Shown here: positions 34,634-46,210 of the stretch, piece after piece
Layout of the letters: the number at the start of each line of letters is the position of its first letter
Position numbering within the stretch: the stretch's first letter is position 1
DNA from: Cannabis sativa
Lineage: Eukaryota; Streptophyta; Magnoliopsida; Rosales; Cannabaceae
Direction: 5' to 3'
Assembly: GCF_029168945.1 (NCBI RefSeq)
Contig: NC_083601.1
Span: 20,922,160 to 20,986,159, forward strand
DNA: 64,000 bases
Program-made: the position numbers and the translations under genes
Notes under the pieces: model-generated
What the model was told of the DNA's origin: nothing
What the model saw: only the letters and a program-made list of their open reading frames with translations
The model's database searches: none

Positions 34634-35376
34634 TTGACTAAAACAAGAAAGAAGACTGCAAACCACAGTCAATCTTTATTGGAAATTATCCACACTGACA
34701 TCAGTGGTCCTTATTCCACCAAGTTGTGCAAAAACAAATATTTTATCACTTTTATCAATGATTTTTCTCGTTATGGATTCACCTATTTAATTAAAGAAAA
34801 ATCTGACGCCCTTGATAAATTCAAAATTTTTCGAAATGAGGTTGAGAAACAATTAGGAAGAGTCATCAAAGTTGTTCATTCTGATTGTGGAGGAGAATAT
34901 TATGGTCGTTATACAGAATCTGGACAACACATGGGGCCTTTTGCAGAGTACTTACAAGAAAATGGTATAGTTGTTCAATACACTATGCCTGGTTCACCTG
35001 AGCAAAATGGTGTTGCTGAAAGGAGAAATCGCACTCTCATGGATATGATCAGAAACATGATAAGTAGAACAAATCTTTCAGAGTTTTTATGGGGTGAAGC
35101 ACTCATGACTGCAACTTATATTTTAAATCGTGTTCCCAGTAAATCTGTTTCCAAAATCCTTTTGAGTTGTGGATTGAGAGAAAGCCTAGTCTAAATCATC
35201 TTCGTGTATGGGGTTGTCCAGCTGAAGTAAAGATTTATGATCCTAATTTGAAAAAGTTAGATCCGAGAACAAATCTTTGTTATTTCATTGGTTATCCAAT
35301 GCACTCAAAAGGCTATCGCTTTTCCTGTCCTACTCGTGGTACGCAAATTGTTGAATCTCAGACTGCTAAATTTTGA
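34634..35376 (+). pseudogene. Plus-strand copia: integrase
   Basis: The core gives the three catalytic positions: Asp in IIHTDISGP, Asp in HSDCGGEYYG and Glu in PEQNGVAERRNRT. FITFINDFSRYGFTYL and ATYILNRVPSKSV are further landmarks. A frame change near 35165-35190 leads to the C-terminal block (LNHLRVWGCPAEV; CYFIGYPMHSKGYRF). The HHCC zinc domain before 34634 is degraded; only WDTCVDCTRGKLTK is left of it. Confidence 0.88.
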
Positions 35377-35862
35377 TGTTGCTGAAAATATTACTTCATT
35401 ATCTCTTGAAATGGGGGAGTCATCTAAAGGAATTTTTATTCCTATGTCTTTTTCAAGAGATGATAATAATAGCAGTCTTATTCTTACTCTAGTTGATATC
35501 ACTCCCATTACTGATGAATATATTGCTCCTAATATCTAAGATGACGAGAGTCCTATTATTGATGAGGAACCTATTATTGAAGAAGGTTTTGTTGTTGATG
35601 AGGGTCTTGTTATCAGAGAAATCTAATTGTGGAATATGTCATTCAAAATGATGGTCAATAAATAGAGGTTATTCCAGAAGTACCTCCTATATGGAGATCT
35701 CAAAGACAAAAGATGTCAATAAGGTGTGATGATAATTTTATTTACCTTGGAGAAGGTGAATGTGATCTTGGTCATTTTGTGGAACCTCTTACTTTTAGTG
35801 AAGCACTTAATAGTCCACATTCTTCAAAATAGATAGAAGCTACGGATGATGAGATCGACTCC
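35377..35862 (+). pseudogene. Plus-strand copia: linker between integrase and reverse transcriptase
   Basis: Acidic, low-complexity translation (repeats of the type DEEPIIEEGF) with several stops, as expected for a decayed copia linker. It ends at a TAG shortly before the reverse transcriptase. Confidence 0.6.
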
Positions 35863-36730
35863 ATGAAGAAAAATGGTGTATGGGAGCTAGTTTTATTACC
35901 TGATGGTTTTAAACCAATAGGTTGTAAGTGGATTTTAAAGGCTAGAAGGGATAAAAAGGGACAGATTGAAAGGTTTAAAGCGCGTTTAGTGGCTAAAGGC
36001 TTTACTCAAAGAGAAGGTATTGATTACACTGAAACTTTCTCACCTGTTTCTACTAAAGATTCATTCAGAATTATTATGGCCTTAGTTGCGCATTTTGATT
36101 TAGAGTTGCATCAAATGGATGTTAAAACTATTGTTCTGAATGGAGAATTGAGTGAGCAAATTTTTTATGTCTCAATCTGAAGGCTTCGAGGAAAATGGAA
36201 ATGACAATTTATTTTGCAAATTGAAATGATCCTTTTATGGTCTCAAATGTGCATCCGACCGATCAAAGGGTACTTGAAGTTTGATAAGGTTGTGACAACA
36301 TTGGGTTTCATCGAGAACAAGTTTGACTAGTGTATTTATATGAAGATCAAATCAGTCATCATATTTTTTCTTGTTCTTTATGTAGATAATATTTTACTTG
36401 CCGGCGGAAAATGATTTGTCATTACTAAATGAGACCAAAAGTTTTCTGTCTACCAATTTTGATATGAAAGATCTTGGAGAGGCATCTTTAGTTTTGGAGA
36501 TTGAGATTCATCATGATAAGAATTGAAAAATTCTTGGCTTACCTCAAGAAGCTTACATTAATCGTGTGCTCAAAAGGTTCAACATGGATTTGTGTAAAGC
36601 TGATTCGTTCTTATTTTGAAAGGGACAAATTTACTAAGCGACATTGTCCCAAGAACGACTTAAAAAGAGAAGCAATGAAGAATATCCCATATGCAAATGT
36701 AGTAGGGAGTTTGATGTATGCTTAGGTTTG
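35863..36730 (+). pseudogene. Plus-strand copia: reverse transcriptase
   Basis: The N-terminal part is open ([57 protein letters not shown]) to a stop at 36178. Beyond it the frame shifts repeatedly. The catalytic box at about 36379-36390 reads YVDN instead of YVDD, so the second catalytic Asp is lost. The connection motif YANVVGSLMYA ends at a TAG (36723). Confidence 0.88.
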
Positions 36731-37340
36731 CACTAGACCTGACATTGCTTTCATGGTCGATGTTCTTAGGAGATATTTATCTGATCCTGGCCATGATCAT
36801 TGGGTTGCAGCCAATAAAGTTTTGAGATATTTGCATAGAACGAAGAGTTTTGTGCTTGTGTATAAGCATGTCAACAATCTTTAAGTTGTTGGTTATTCGT
36901 ATCTTGATTTTGGTTAGTAATATGCAGATGATTTAAAGTCAACTTCTGGCTATATTTTCACTTTTGTTGGTGCTGCTATTTCTTGAAAAAGTGTTAAATA
37001 GACTTTAATCACATCATCTACTATATATGTTGAATTTGTCGTATGTTATGGTGCATCTTTGCAAGCTCTATGGTTAAAGAATTTTTGTTTTTAGAGATAC
37101 GACTAGTTGATCCTATTTCCTCTCCTATACTAATCTATTGTGATAATAGTATTGTTGTTTTCTTTTCAAAGAATAATGAGATTAGTAGTGCTTCTAAATA
37201 TAAGGAAATAAAGTATCTCACTATTAAAGACTTGGTTAAGAAAGGAGACATTGTGATAGAATATTGAAAGACCAAGTTGATGTTTGCAGATCCTCTAACC
37301 AAAGGATTAAGTGCCATATTGTTTGATAAACATGTTTTTG
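36725..37340 (+). pseudogene. Plus-strand copia: RNase H
   Basis: Fragments such as RPDIAFMV, FTFVGAAIS, LIYCDNSIVVFFSKN and YKEIKYLTIKDLVKKGDIVI follow copia RNase H order but are separated by stops and frame changes. Confidence 0.75.
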
Positions 37341-38030
37341 ATATAGGCATTTTATAATCTTTTGCTCTTTTGGGTTAGTGGGAGTTTCTTATTTTATCTT
37401 TTGAGATTACATTTATATGTAATTTACTTGTTGATGTTATGAACTACTTTGTGGGCCAATACTTTTTTGATTATTGGATGTTTATGCTTTCAGTTAGGTT
37501 TTGTTATATTCTCGAGAATAATTGAATTGAAAGCATGTAGTTCATATCTTGTTGTGATCATTGTATTTTAAGTATATTTGCTTAATGACAATGATATGTT
37601 GTTGGCTTAATTCTTTAAGCATATTTAGTGACACTAACTTATTTTAAGTGGTGTATGATGAATTTCACTGGCTTATTTATTAAGCATCATGGTATCAGTG
37701 AAATTGTGGACTGATAAGGATATTATGTTATTTTAAATTGATCACATGTTGAACATAATTCCTTACCACACTGTTAGACTTATTGACCATGTCGATTTAA
37801 TACTTTGGTATTTGTGATTATGAATGTCTTTTGTTGAGTTAAAAACAATATGGACTCGTCATTAGTTCATTATCAAAGGTTAAAGTGGACCGCATTATGC
37901 CGAGATGCTATCAGAGAACTATCATTTTTTAAAGTGGCCACAAATGTTTTCTTGTTGTTCAACCCATGAGTCGTTTTCAAACAAAATTATTTTGATATAT
38001 AATATATATGTATTAAAATTAATGTAGCCC
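37341..38030 (+). other. 3' untranslated region of the plus-strand copia element
   Basis: AT-rich, non-coding sequence between the RNase H remnant and the polypurine tract. Nothing else is recognised. Confidence 0.6.
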
Positions 38031-38041
38031 AAGTGGGAGAA
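38031..38041 (+). other. Polypurine tract of the plus-strand copia element
   Basis: AAGTGGGAGAA directly before the LTR start TGTTAG. Confidence 0.9.
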
Positions 38042-38532
38042 TGTTAGACTTTTTATTTGGGCTTACATTAAGTTTTATTGGTTTTATTAAAATTTAGATT
38101 GATTGGATAGTTCTTTGCTGTGTTAGCCCATGTTGTTGGTGATCAATTGTTAATGGGCTTAGCATCTGTGTGTAAAGTCTAGGTGAAGCAGAAGTGTGGG
38201 CTTTTCTAGTTAACTGAAGCCTTTGATGAGCAGGCCCAGTCCAACTAGGGTTTTGTAGCTAAGTCCCCTCCCTAACTCTATAAATACATATTGTCTCATC
38301 GCAATTGTATACCTTTTGATAATCAGATAAATAAAACTGCTTATGATTTAGAGATCTAGGGAGGAAGACTTAGTTGATAGTATTGCACTATCAAATTGGA
38401 GTAACTGCTGTGGATCAAACAGAGATAATTGCTATGGATCAATCAGGTACACATACCTAATTATTATATCTTATTATTGTGTTCTATGTTATATACAAAT
38501 TGATCTTGGGGTTTATATTAATTTTTCTAACA
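38042..38532 (+). repeat. 3' LTR of the plus-strand copia element
   Basis: A 491 bp partner of 31409-31901. TATA-like CTATAAATA is at 38278-38286. Confidence 0.95.
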
Positions 38533-38999
38533 TTTATACCCTATATTTTGTTTTATTTACCAATATATCACTTCCACACATAATTCTCTTAATGCTGATA
38601 TCATTGTACTTCCATCACACTCAACCAACCTAACTTTTCTACACAGTTTCAGCATATTATTTAAATTTCTTCTTCTTCTTATTCTTATTCTTCTTCTTCT
38701 CATTTTCAACTACACATTTAAACTATCCCTAAAATTATTTAAAGAAGAAATATTTTCAAAAAAAAAAGTGAAACCTCACCATCTTCAGTTGTCGTTGAAG
38801 AATCAGCCCATGTTTTTTTTTCTCTTTTTTTTTTCTACAATATTCTTTATAAATGGCTATAACTCGTTCTTCATCTTCTCTATCTCCTTTTGTGAAAAAG
38901 TTCCAATTACAGGTCCTAACGCTTCAAAAATAGGGTTGAAATCTGTCTTCATAAATGAAAAAGGAAAAAGGAAGTTAAATGATAATTTTTCTAATGATA

Positions 39000-40437
39000 A
39001 TTTTGTTGAGCCCATACTCTAACAGAGGAAGGATCCTGCTAAGAAGAAATCTAAAATCGTTATTGGAGAGGAAATCGAGGGGAGTCCTATTGTTGTTGGT
39101 TAAAAGAGAAAGAATCAAGCTCCTCATTTGATTGAGGTTTGTATAGCATTTTTTTAGTTTTGCCATATTTTAGGTTTTATCTCTTTTAGGTATGGTTCTA
39201 GTATTTTTTTTAAAAAAAATTATTTCTTAGTTTGTTCTACGTATGTTATGTTGCTTAGGTCATTCGAGTTTCATTTATATTTCATATTAGTTGATTTTAG
39301 GTTTCATTTTCATTTCTCAATTTCAGAACCATGTTTCTCTTTTTAATAGTTTATGGTACTTGCTGTTGATTTTTATTTTTATGGTTTTGAATTTATGTAT
39401 ATTAAATTCTTATTGTAGTGTGATTTGTTATTTTTATTGTTTTTGTTTATAAATTTTTTAGGTTTCATTTATGATTCATTATTTTTTAGTTGATATTCGT
39501 GATGATTTATAGATTGTTGCAATGTACTATGTATTTCAGTTTTCTAGATATTTTTTAGTTGTTCTGGATGAATTTTTTAAGTTTATTTATAGTTTTAATA
39601 CAGTTTTGAAACTCTATATGTTATAAAATTTAATTTTCTATTTTTGTGTTTCTGTATATCTATGCACGATTCGAAACACAAATATCATCCTTTCTATTAT
39701 TGCAGATCTAGGTGTGTCAATTATTGCACTTACGGTGTTATTAAGAACATCAAGAAAAAAATTTGGAAATTGTGATGAAAATGTTTTGTGATACTTAATT
39801 AGGTCATTTCTTGGATGCCTCTGAGGACAAATTTCATCCCCAAGTTGTTCACATTCTTTTGTTGAGGAAAGTTCAACAAGAAAATCAGAAGGAATTTTGG
39901 GAAAGTTAGTCACTGGGTTTTTGGTCGCCTCAATATTATCTTTTTCTATAATTCATTGAGGACTGAAAAGATGAATGCGACAGTCAAGAACGCCATAAAG
40001 GCTTATTCATTTTTGCTTCCAATTTTCTTTAATTTACTTGGTTTTTGGAACAAGAGGGCCACTGTTCCAGATCTTAATTTTGATGTTAAAGCTCCAATAA
40101 GAGTAATGGAGATCGCTAGTCTGCTTGATCAGGAAAATAAGTGAATTTTTTGTATTTTAGTTGTTGATGTGCTTTAGTATGGTTGTTTTAACTATTTTGA
40201 TTCCTATTTTATTACACAGTGAGTGTGGTACTTTTGTTGATGCATTTGATGAGTTCTTTACACATGGAAAGATATTCTGCAAGATTTTGATTACTATCGC
40301 AAGAGGTTTACTGTGCTTTTGTTCGCATATGGTAAAAGGAAAAATGATGAAATTATTAATTGTGAGGATGAGAAGCCTAAGAAGTCAATGAAAAATGTTC
40401 AAGTAAAGAATAAGAGTCTGGTGATTGGGGACTGATT
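39000..40437 (+). pseudogene. Ulp1-like cysteine protease remnant, probably from a MULE-type element
   Basis: The downstream part shows the landmarks of plant Ulp1/SENP-like proteases in order: the His region HWV at about 39911, then FYNSLR (usually vYDSL, so the catalytic Asp appears as Asn). A hydrophobic stretch (KAYSFLLPIFFNLLGFWNKR) follows. The catalytic Cys lies in SECGTFVDAFDEFF (about 40219-40260). After a one-base frame change comes the family-typical tail DFDYYRKRFTVLLFAYGKRK, ending near 40437. A lysine-rich open piece at 39000-39138 followed by GTTTGT could be an upstream exon (KKKSKIVIGEEIEGSP). Such proteases are often carried by Mutator-like elements. I did not find terminal inverted repeats or a transposase. 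Recognition is by motif order only. Confidence 0.5.
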
Positions 40438-42062
40438 TCTATAGCTCGTTGAATGCTATTTTTATTTTTATTGTTTGTTGTTATAATACTAGATGTTATT
40501 AAGACTTGGTTATTGATGTTATAGTTTTAAACTGTTTTTTCTTTCTGTTTAAGAATTGAATATTGGATTGCTATATTTATTAGAGACAATGTATTCATTT
40601 TGAGTTTTAATGCATATATTTTTGTGCAAGTTTCTTGTTTATGAAGATATATAAAATATTAGATTCAATTGTGGGAAAACTTTTATTCAACATGTTTAAT
40701 AATTATATCTAGGAAAGTAGTTGGAGAAATCACTTGAATCTTTTGAATTATGTGATATGTGTAACACCTTCTATGTAACTATGATTCAACGGTTGGAAAA
40801 TTATTGAATAATCAACATGCTAGTCAACGTAGTAAGAAATTTTTTTTAACGTCTAATTAATGTTTCAAATATGGTGTTGCTAATGATGTACGTTTCTGAT
40901 AATAATTTGAATCTGATGACATTCAACTATAAAGCAACTTCTATGTAATTTTTTAAAAACCAATAATGTATGAAATGTAATAGCAATATATTAAAGTAAC
41001 ATTTCTAATTGTAAAAGTTTATAGAAAAATTTAAAGAATTCAATATTTAATGTTCTCTCAATATTTAGTCGCTTGGTTATCGAATGTTTCTAATTGTATC
41101 CTTTTTGGCTACATTTGCTGCTCCTATTCTATTTTTTTTTTATTTCTCATACATCTATAAATTTTCTTTTTTTTGGTCTTCCGTATCACACAAAATGGAA
41201 ACCTTATGAAATCAGATTCTTTTAATTTTATTTGTATGTAGAAGAATAGGCTTGGATCGTTCTTTATCCTAATAGTTGGTAACCTTATTTCACTTAGTAT
41301 TTCAGTTGCAATTATGTATTTTCTTGGTTGCATTATGCGACACTTGTTTCAACTTCTGTACTAGTTGTTCATGTTTGCATTCCTTTGAGATAAATTCGTC
41401 ACTAGCTTCGTAAGTTACAAAATTTAATTTTGAATCAAACTCTCCATTGTAAAATATGAGTAATTGAATTGGGCCCCTTCCTGAAATTTTCAAAATTTAA
41501 TTATGGCCAGTCAACTGTACAATAATTAATTGAAAGTAAAATATGTGTTGCTAGACATTTGCTTTACAACATTAACACAACTATAAATGCCCAATATATA
41601 ATATAAAAAACTTACCACAATAGAGATTGTTCTATACGAGTCGCGTATTGCGAATTTTGAGCCCTAATTTTTTACACGTAAATATTTTCGCAGCACAACT
41701 ATTATGCAGCGGAATTAACACGTAGGGACAACTATGTATGGAAAATGTGATTAAACATCATTAAGAAAAGATTTAACAAACTTTTATTGCACTGATAAAC
41801 ATTTTCGTGTACATTAAAAATATTTAGTGAAGAAACAACTGTAATAATACTTTAAACCAACGTTAACTCAACCAATATTAAAATATAAAAATATTGACCA
41901 TATTATAAATATTTTTTATTAGTATTTTATTGAATTGTCGATATGAAATACAAATAAGACTAAAATTATTGTAGCATTATCAATTCTTAATTGTTGATAC
42001 GTCTATTATCAGAGTGTTAATTAAACTCACAACCAACTATAATGTAACTATATATATCTTTA
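40438..42062. other. AT-rich intergenic sequence
   Basis: No gene or transposon boundary is recognised. Short open frames (for example 41124-41493, minus) show no domains. Confidence 0.5.
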
Positions 42063-42964
42063 TCTTTATATATTAAAAGTGCCTATCTAACGGCATTTCT
42101 TGGTTTAACAGAATATACTGGAATATTCTGTTAAATTTAACGATTACGTTTTATCTCCCATTAACAAATAAACCCAATAATTAAACCCAACAAATTAAAT
42201 AATCTTTTAAATATTAATAATCTCTTTTTAAATTAAAAAAATCATCTTACCCACATCTCTCTCTAACAAACCTATTTTGGGAGAATATTAATAATTTTTT
42301 TTATTTATTTTTTAAAAAAGAAAAATATAGATAAAATGTTTTGAAAAGATAATATAAATGTGAGACTGTATATGAGTTGTCCCTTCTGTAATTACCTAAA
42401 AAAGATAAAATGTATAGATAAATATATATATGTGAGACTGTATAACATATATTATTATAACACAACTATGTTTTACTTACTAAATATACTGAAACATATT
42501 TTATTTTTTATAAAACAAATCGTTTAAATAATTATACTATTTTAATTATTAATTAAAATAAAAAACTAAAATATTAAATAAAACTAAGACTACGTGGCTT
42601 GGTACGTAACAATCACCTAGCCTTACACGATTAACTTAACAGACTGTTAATAAACCCAATAATTAAACCCAAAAAATTAAACAATCTTTTTCAAAATTAA
42701 AAAAAATATCTTACCCACATATCTCTCTAACAAACAATTTTTGAAATTTTTTAACTTATTAATCGTGTTTAATTTTAAAATAAATAATAATATAATAATA
42801 GTAGTCATTTTTCTATAATTCAGAACATCCCAATATTCTTAAATCCAAAATTCCTTTTTTTTTTAGAGAAATTATACTGAGAGATTCACAGTAATTCTCA
42901 GCGAAAGATAAAGAGATTGTTCAACTCTTCAAATCTATGGAGTTGCGTATGGAGCAGCGTTTCG

Positions 42965-43264
42965 ATCTTGTTCATCCGCGGAACAGGGTACGTTTATAAA
43001 TTCATCGTGGAAGCAGTGGGCTGCGGTCAGACACGAGACCTTCATCTTGGTCCGTGAATGCACGCTGTCCAATCTGGACAAGGCCAAGATCATCGATGCC
43101 TTCTAATCTCTAGGAGTGAAAATAGTCCACGACGATTTCTTCGACCACCATAGTCTGGTAAGTGCGATTAAGTTGGTCGACGTTCTGATTTCAACCGTTT
43201 GCATGCTCAGTTGGCCTATCAGATTAAGTTCATCACAGCCATTAAAGAAGCTGGCAACATCAAG
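42965..43264 (+). pseudogene. Captured exon of an isoflavone reductase/PCBER-like (NmrA-like) gene
   Basis: The plus strand starts with an NAD(P)-binding segment IRGTGYVYKFIVEA, where the family has GGTGYxGK, so a glycine is lost. Then come HETFILVRECTLSN, KAKIIDAF, a TAA stop, SLGVKIVHDDFFDHHSLVSA and IKLVDVLISTVC. After a frame change it reads QLAYQIKFITAIKEAGNIK. It ends at AAG followed by GTACGT, a good 5' splice site. Residue order matches roughly the first 110 residues of PCBER/isoflavone reductase-like enzymes, NADPH-dependent reductases of phenylpropanoid metabolism. The stop and two frame changes make it a pseudogene. Confidence 0.85.
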
Positions 43265-43352
43265 GTACGTTTCAAAAGAATTAAAACTTTATTCTATTAA
43301 CAAAAATAATAATATTTTTTATAATTATATATTATTTTAATCAGCTATATAT

Positions 43353-43565
43353 ATGGAAGGTGGAGCTTTTCCTCATCTTAAGAAGTTGACGATTGAAAGT
43401 TGTCGTTACCTCCGGTTCTTACCAAAAGAACTACCCACTTCTCTTTCTGAACTACACATTTTCAATTGTCCATTGCTAAAACAACGAGTGGAGAGGGAGA
43501 CAGGGGAGGACTGGCTAATTATTGCTCACATCCCAAATATCATTGTTAAAGACGGTACCAGGTAT
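43353..43565 (+). pseudogene. Captured C-terminal LRR fragment of an NLR disease-resistance gene
   Basis: One open frame reads FPHLKKLTIESCRYLRFLPK, then LPTSLSELHIFNCPLLKQRV and GEDWLIIAHIPNI. This is the standard end of plant CC-NB-LRR proteins, where the last LRRs are followed by CP.L..R...E.GEDW..IAHIPNI. NB-ARC is absent, so only the tail of one gene was captured. It lies 88 bp after the reductase exon, in the same orientation. Confidence 0.85.
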
Positions 43566-44499
43566 GATAGTTTGACTCCTCTTCTTCTTTTTTATTATTT
43601 TCTATTTTATATTTTGTAATTTTCTGCTATAATTATTATTTAGTTATATTTTGATAGAATATTTAATGGTTGTGAGATGATATTAATATGTTTGTTTGAC
43701 ATAATCAATTTATATTTTAAAATAAAGCTTTCATTCAGAATTTCATCCTTTATATTGAACAATAACTTCAATCACTTTGGGTTCTTCGTAGGACTTTTGG
43801 AAATTCAGATTGATTAATTGGTTGATGTACTAAATAGATAGAAGTACAATCATATATGGAATTAAGGTACAAATCTATTCGCAGCTTCTATTTGTGACTG
43901 TGTTCTCTTCTCTTATCAGCTTAGATACTTTTCTTTCCTTTTAAATTTCTAATTCTCAGTTATTGGCAATGGCAGTGTTGTGATTGTAATAATGAAAGTC
44001 CTTAACTAAGTCTAATGTGCTTTGGCTCTCATACGGTCACTCCCAATCCAAGCACCGTATACCATCGTTAGGCCTTTGCATTTTCCAGGAGAATTATCAA
44101 AATTTTAATATTTTTACGTTGTTGATTTAAATTTTGAAAAGAGCATCGGGAGACGAAGTTTCATAATTTTTAGATCTCTTCGATGAAAATTCTGAACTCG
44201 ATGAAATGTAATAGCAAAATTGTTAGAGGTATTTGCCACATTTATTATTTGTCAAACTTCAATAGTCATTATTTGAGTTTCAATAATCAATTTTGGGGCT
44301 TTTTTAAAAAACATTTTATCAATTATATTTTAAATTATCAAGTTAAATAATTTATTATTTGTCAAGTTTCAATAGTTGTTATTTATATTTATATGTGTGA
44401 GGCAGGAGCAGTGGCCTATATGGAAAACTCAAAATGATATGGTGTGGAGACAGAAGAGAGCTATTCGGTTGAGCGTATTGTGTCATCTTAAATCGCTTC

Positions 44500-44660
44500 G
44501 ATCAATGGATGAACACTCTAGACAAGTGGTTAAGTCACATGACTACTAAGGATGGGCTAAAACCTAAACCACAAGATAATGAGATCAAGATAAAAATTGA
44601 TGCAACTCTCTTTGAAGAACGGCAAATCATAGTTGAAGTTTTGGGGGTTAACAAAGCATG
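44500..44660 (+). pseudogene. Possible LINE-type RNase H-like fragment
   Basis: A short piece reads KPKPQDNEIKIKIDATLFEE, resembling the start of plant RVT_3 RNase H-like domains (typically KINVDAALF). No further motif follows, so this is weak. Confidence 0.25.
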
Positions 44661-45482
44661 TGCCTATTCTGGTTGACGAATTCATTGTGTCATCTTACTA
44701 ATATTTTTTATTTATTTCTTATTTAAATTAGGCGGTTAATATTAAGTTTGAAATAAATAATATTAATAGTACTTATATCGGTTATATTAACGAAATAGCG
44801 AGCGCAAGGTATCGCATCCCACTATTAATATTCCGCCATACTCAATTGAGGTTCTCTCATCTCAATCCAATCTACTTCTCCCTGTAGAGTATTATTCAGT
44901 TTCTCAAAAGATATTTTACATAGTATAATTAAAATATTGGTGGCACATATGTACTTAGTTGATGAAGCTTCTTGGGTTCTCTCTCTACTTTAGGTAGGTG
45001 TTAATCTCTCTTCATTGGGAGAACCATTATTAGTAATTCTTATTTATTAATACTGTTTCAGTATTTATTTTTATTTGCCCATTTCAATCTGCATTACATT
45101 AAATTATCAAAATGAATGTATTATGTTAGGTGCTTTATATTTATCTTTTGAAGTTGAAATTGGCACACCTTATTTATAAAAACATGACATTCTCAATGTT
45201 GATTGGAGACACATTTGTTTTTCTTCGAAACTTTTGGTTTGTAGAGGGATCAACTGCTAAGACACTACATTGATTGTTCGAGATCAAGTAGAGTGGTTTC
45301 TGATTTTTCGCTTTCCCATTTTTTTCTTTCATTGTGTGTTAGATTTTTTCAAATTTCATTGAAAGAGAATTAAGCTTCCTCACACAAGGAGAGTAAATAT
45401 TAATATCATACCTTATATTAAATATTCATAATATAAATATACTAATGTATTACCTTAAAAATTTTGATGATACGACTAAGTA

Positions 45483-45512
45483 GTGCGTGCATTGCACGCA
45501 CCTTCTACCTAG
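45483..45512 (+). other. Helitron 3' hairpin and CTAG terminus
   Basis: GTGCGTGC (45483-45490), loop ATT, GCACGCAC (45494-45501), then CTTCTAC and CTAG (45509-45512), followed by T. This is the canonical Helitron termination structure. Confidence 0.88.
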
Positions 45513-46158
45513 TATATAAATAATGTTTTAAGATCTATGACGTGAGATAAATAATGAATAAGATCGTAATTGAATAAATTTAGTATTAAAATTCTAAAAA
45601 AAAATGGTTAGGCAAGAACCATAATATTACCTACTGTAGTGATATATATTTGGTCATTATATTTGATTTTTGAATTGATTGCAGAAAGTTGAGATTTATT
45701 TCTTACAATTCTACTTTTATGAATCTGTAAATTAAATTTAGGAGTATGAATTTATGGAATTTGAATTATAAATCAGGGTTGGATTGATGATTCATACTAG
45801 TTTTTCTGTAGATTTTTTCTCTGTCAGTTATGGTTGCTTTTCGATTAGAGTTTGTTCTTCTTCTTAGGCGACGTCACCAGAATTAATGATACTTCCTCGT
45901 CTGTTGGAGTTTTTTCATCGTTGTCAACCTCATTGCATCGCACGAAGGTTTCAATCCCAGGAAGCGCGTGGATCTTGCGAGTTGGAAGTGTGTGTAAGAA
46001 GTATTTGCATAATTTTTTTATTGGACTATATAATTGTTTATTTATTCTGTCCACAGTTTTTTGTAATATTATTACTTTTTTTGGTTATAACTGAAAAAAC
46101 AATTAATGGGAGAGCCACCTAGACGTGGAGCCCTATATAATATATAATATATAATTTG

Positions 46159-46210
<52 letters not shown>

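Larger units (their letters stand above)
31409..38532 (+). mobile_element. Plus-strand copia retrotransposon with ~491 bp LTRs
   Basis: LTRs at 31409-31901 and 38042-38532 differ at roughly 15-20 positions by eye. They are flanked by TTTAT on both sides (31404-31408 and 38533-38537), a perfect target duplication. A tRNA-iMet primer site follows the first LTR and the tract AAGTGGGAGAA precedes the second. Order is leader, gag, integrase, reverse transcriptase, RNase H on the plus strand. Coding is interrupted many times and the gag zinc knuckle and protease are not visible, so it is inactive. It is not nested in the neighbouring copia cluster. Confidence 0.95.
42063..45512 (+). mobile_element. 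Non-autonomous Helitron with captured gene fragments
   Basis: The left end reads TCTTTATATATTAAAAGTGC, the usual TC...TTAAAAGTGC start of plant Helitrons. The right end has a perfect 8 bp hairpin followed 7 bases later by CTAG, the Helitron 3' signature. The flanking bases are A (42062) and T (45513), the expected AT target with no duplication. No Rep/helicase is present, so it is non-autonomous. Inside are an isoflavone-reductase/PCBER-like exon, an NLR tail and a possible RNase H-like fragment; the first two are clearly in plus orientation. Length ~3.45 kb. The exact 5' base is uncertain by a few positions because TC repeats occur at 42057-42064. Confidence 0.82.

Noticed and set aside
45845..46054. 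Exon-like minus-strand frame
   Set aside because: Slightly higher GC but no recognisable domain and no clear splice sites; kept only as a note in the region entry.
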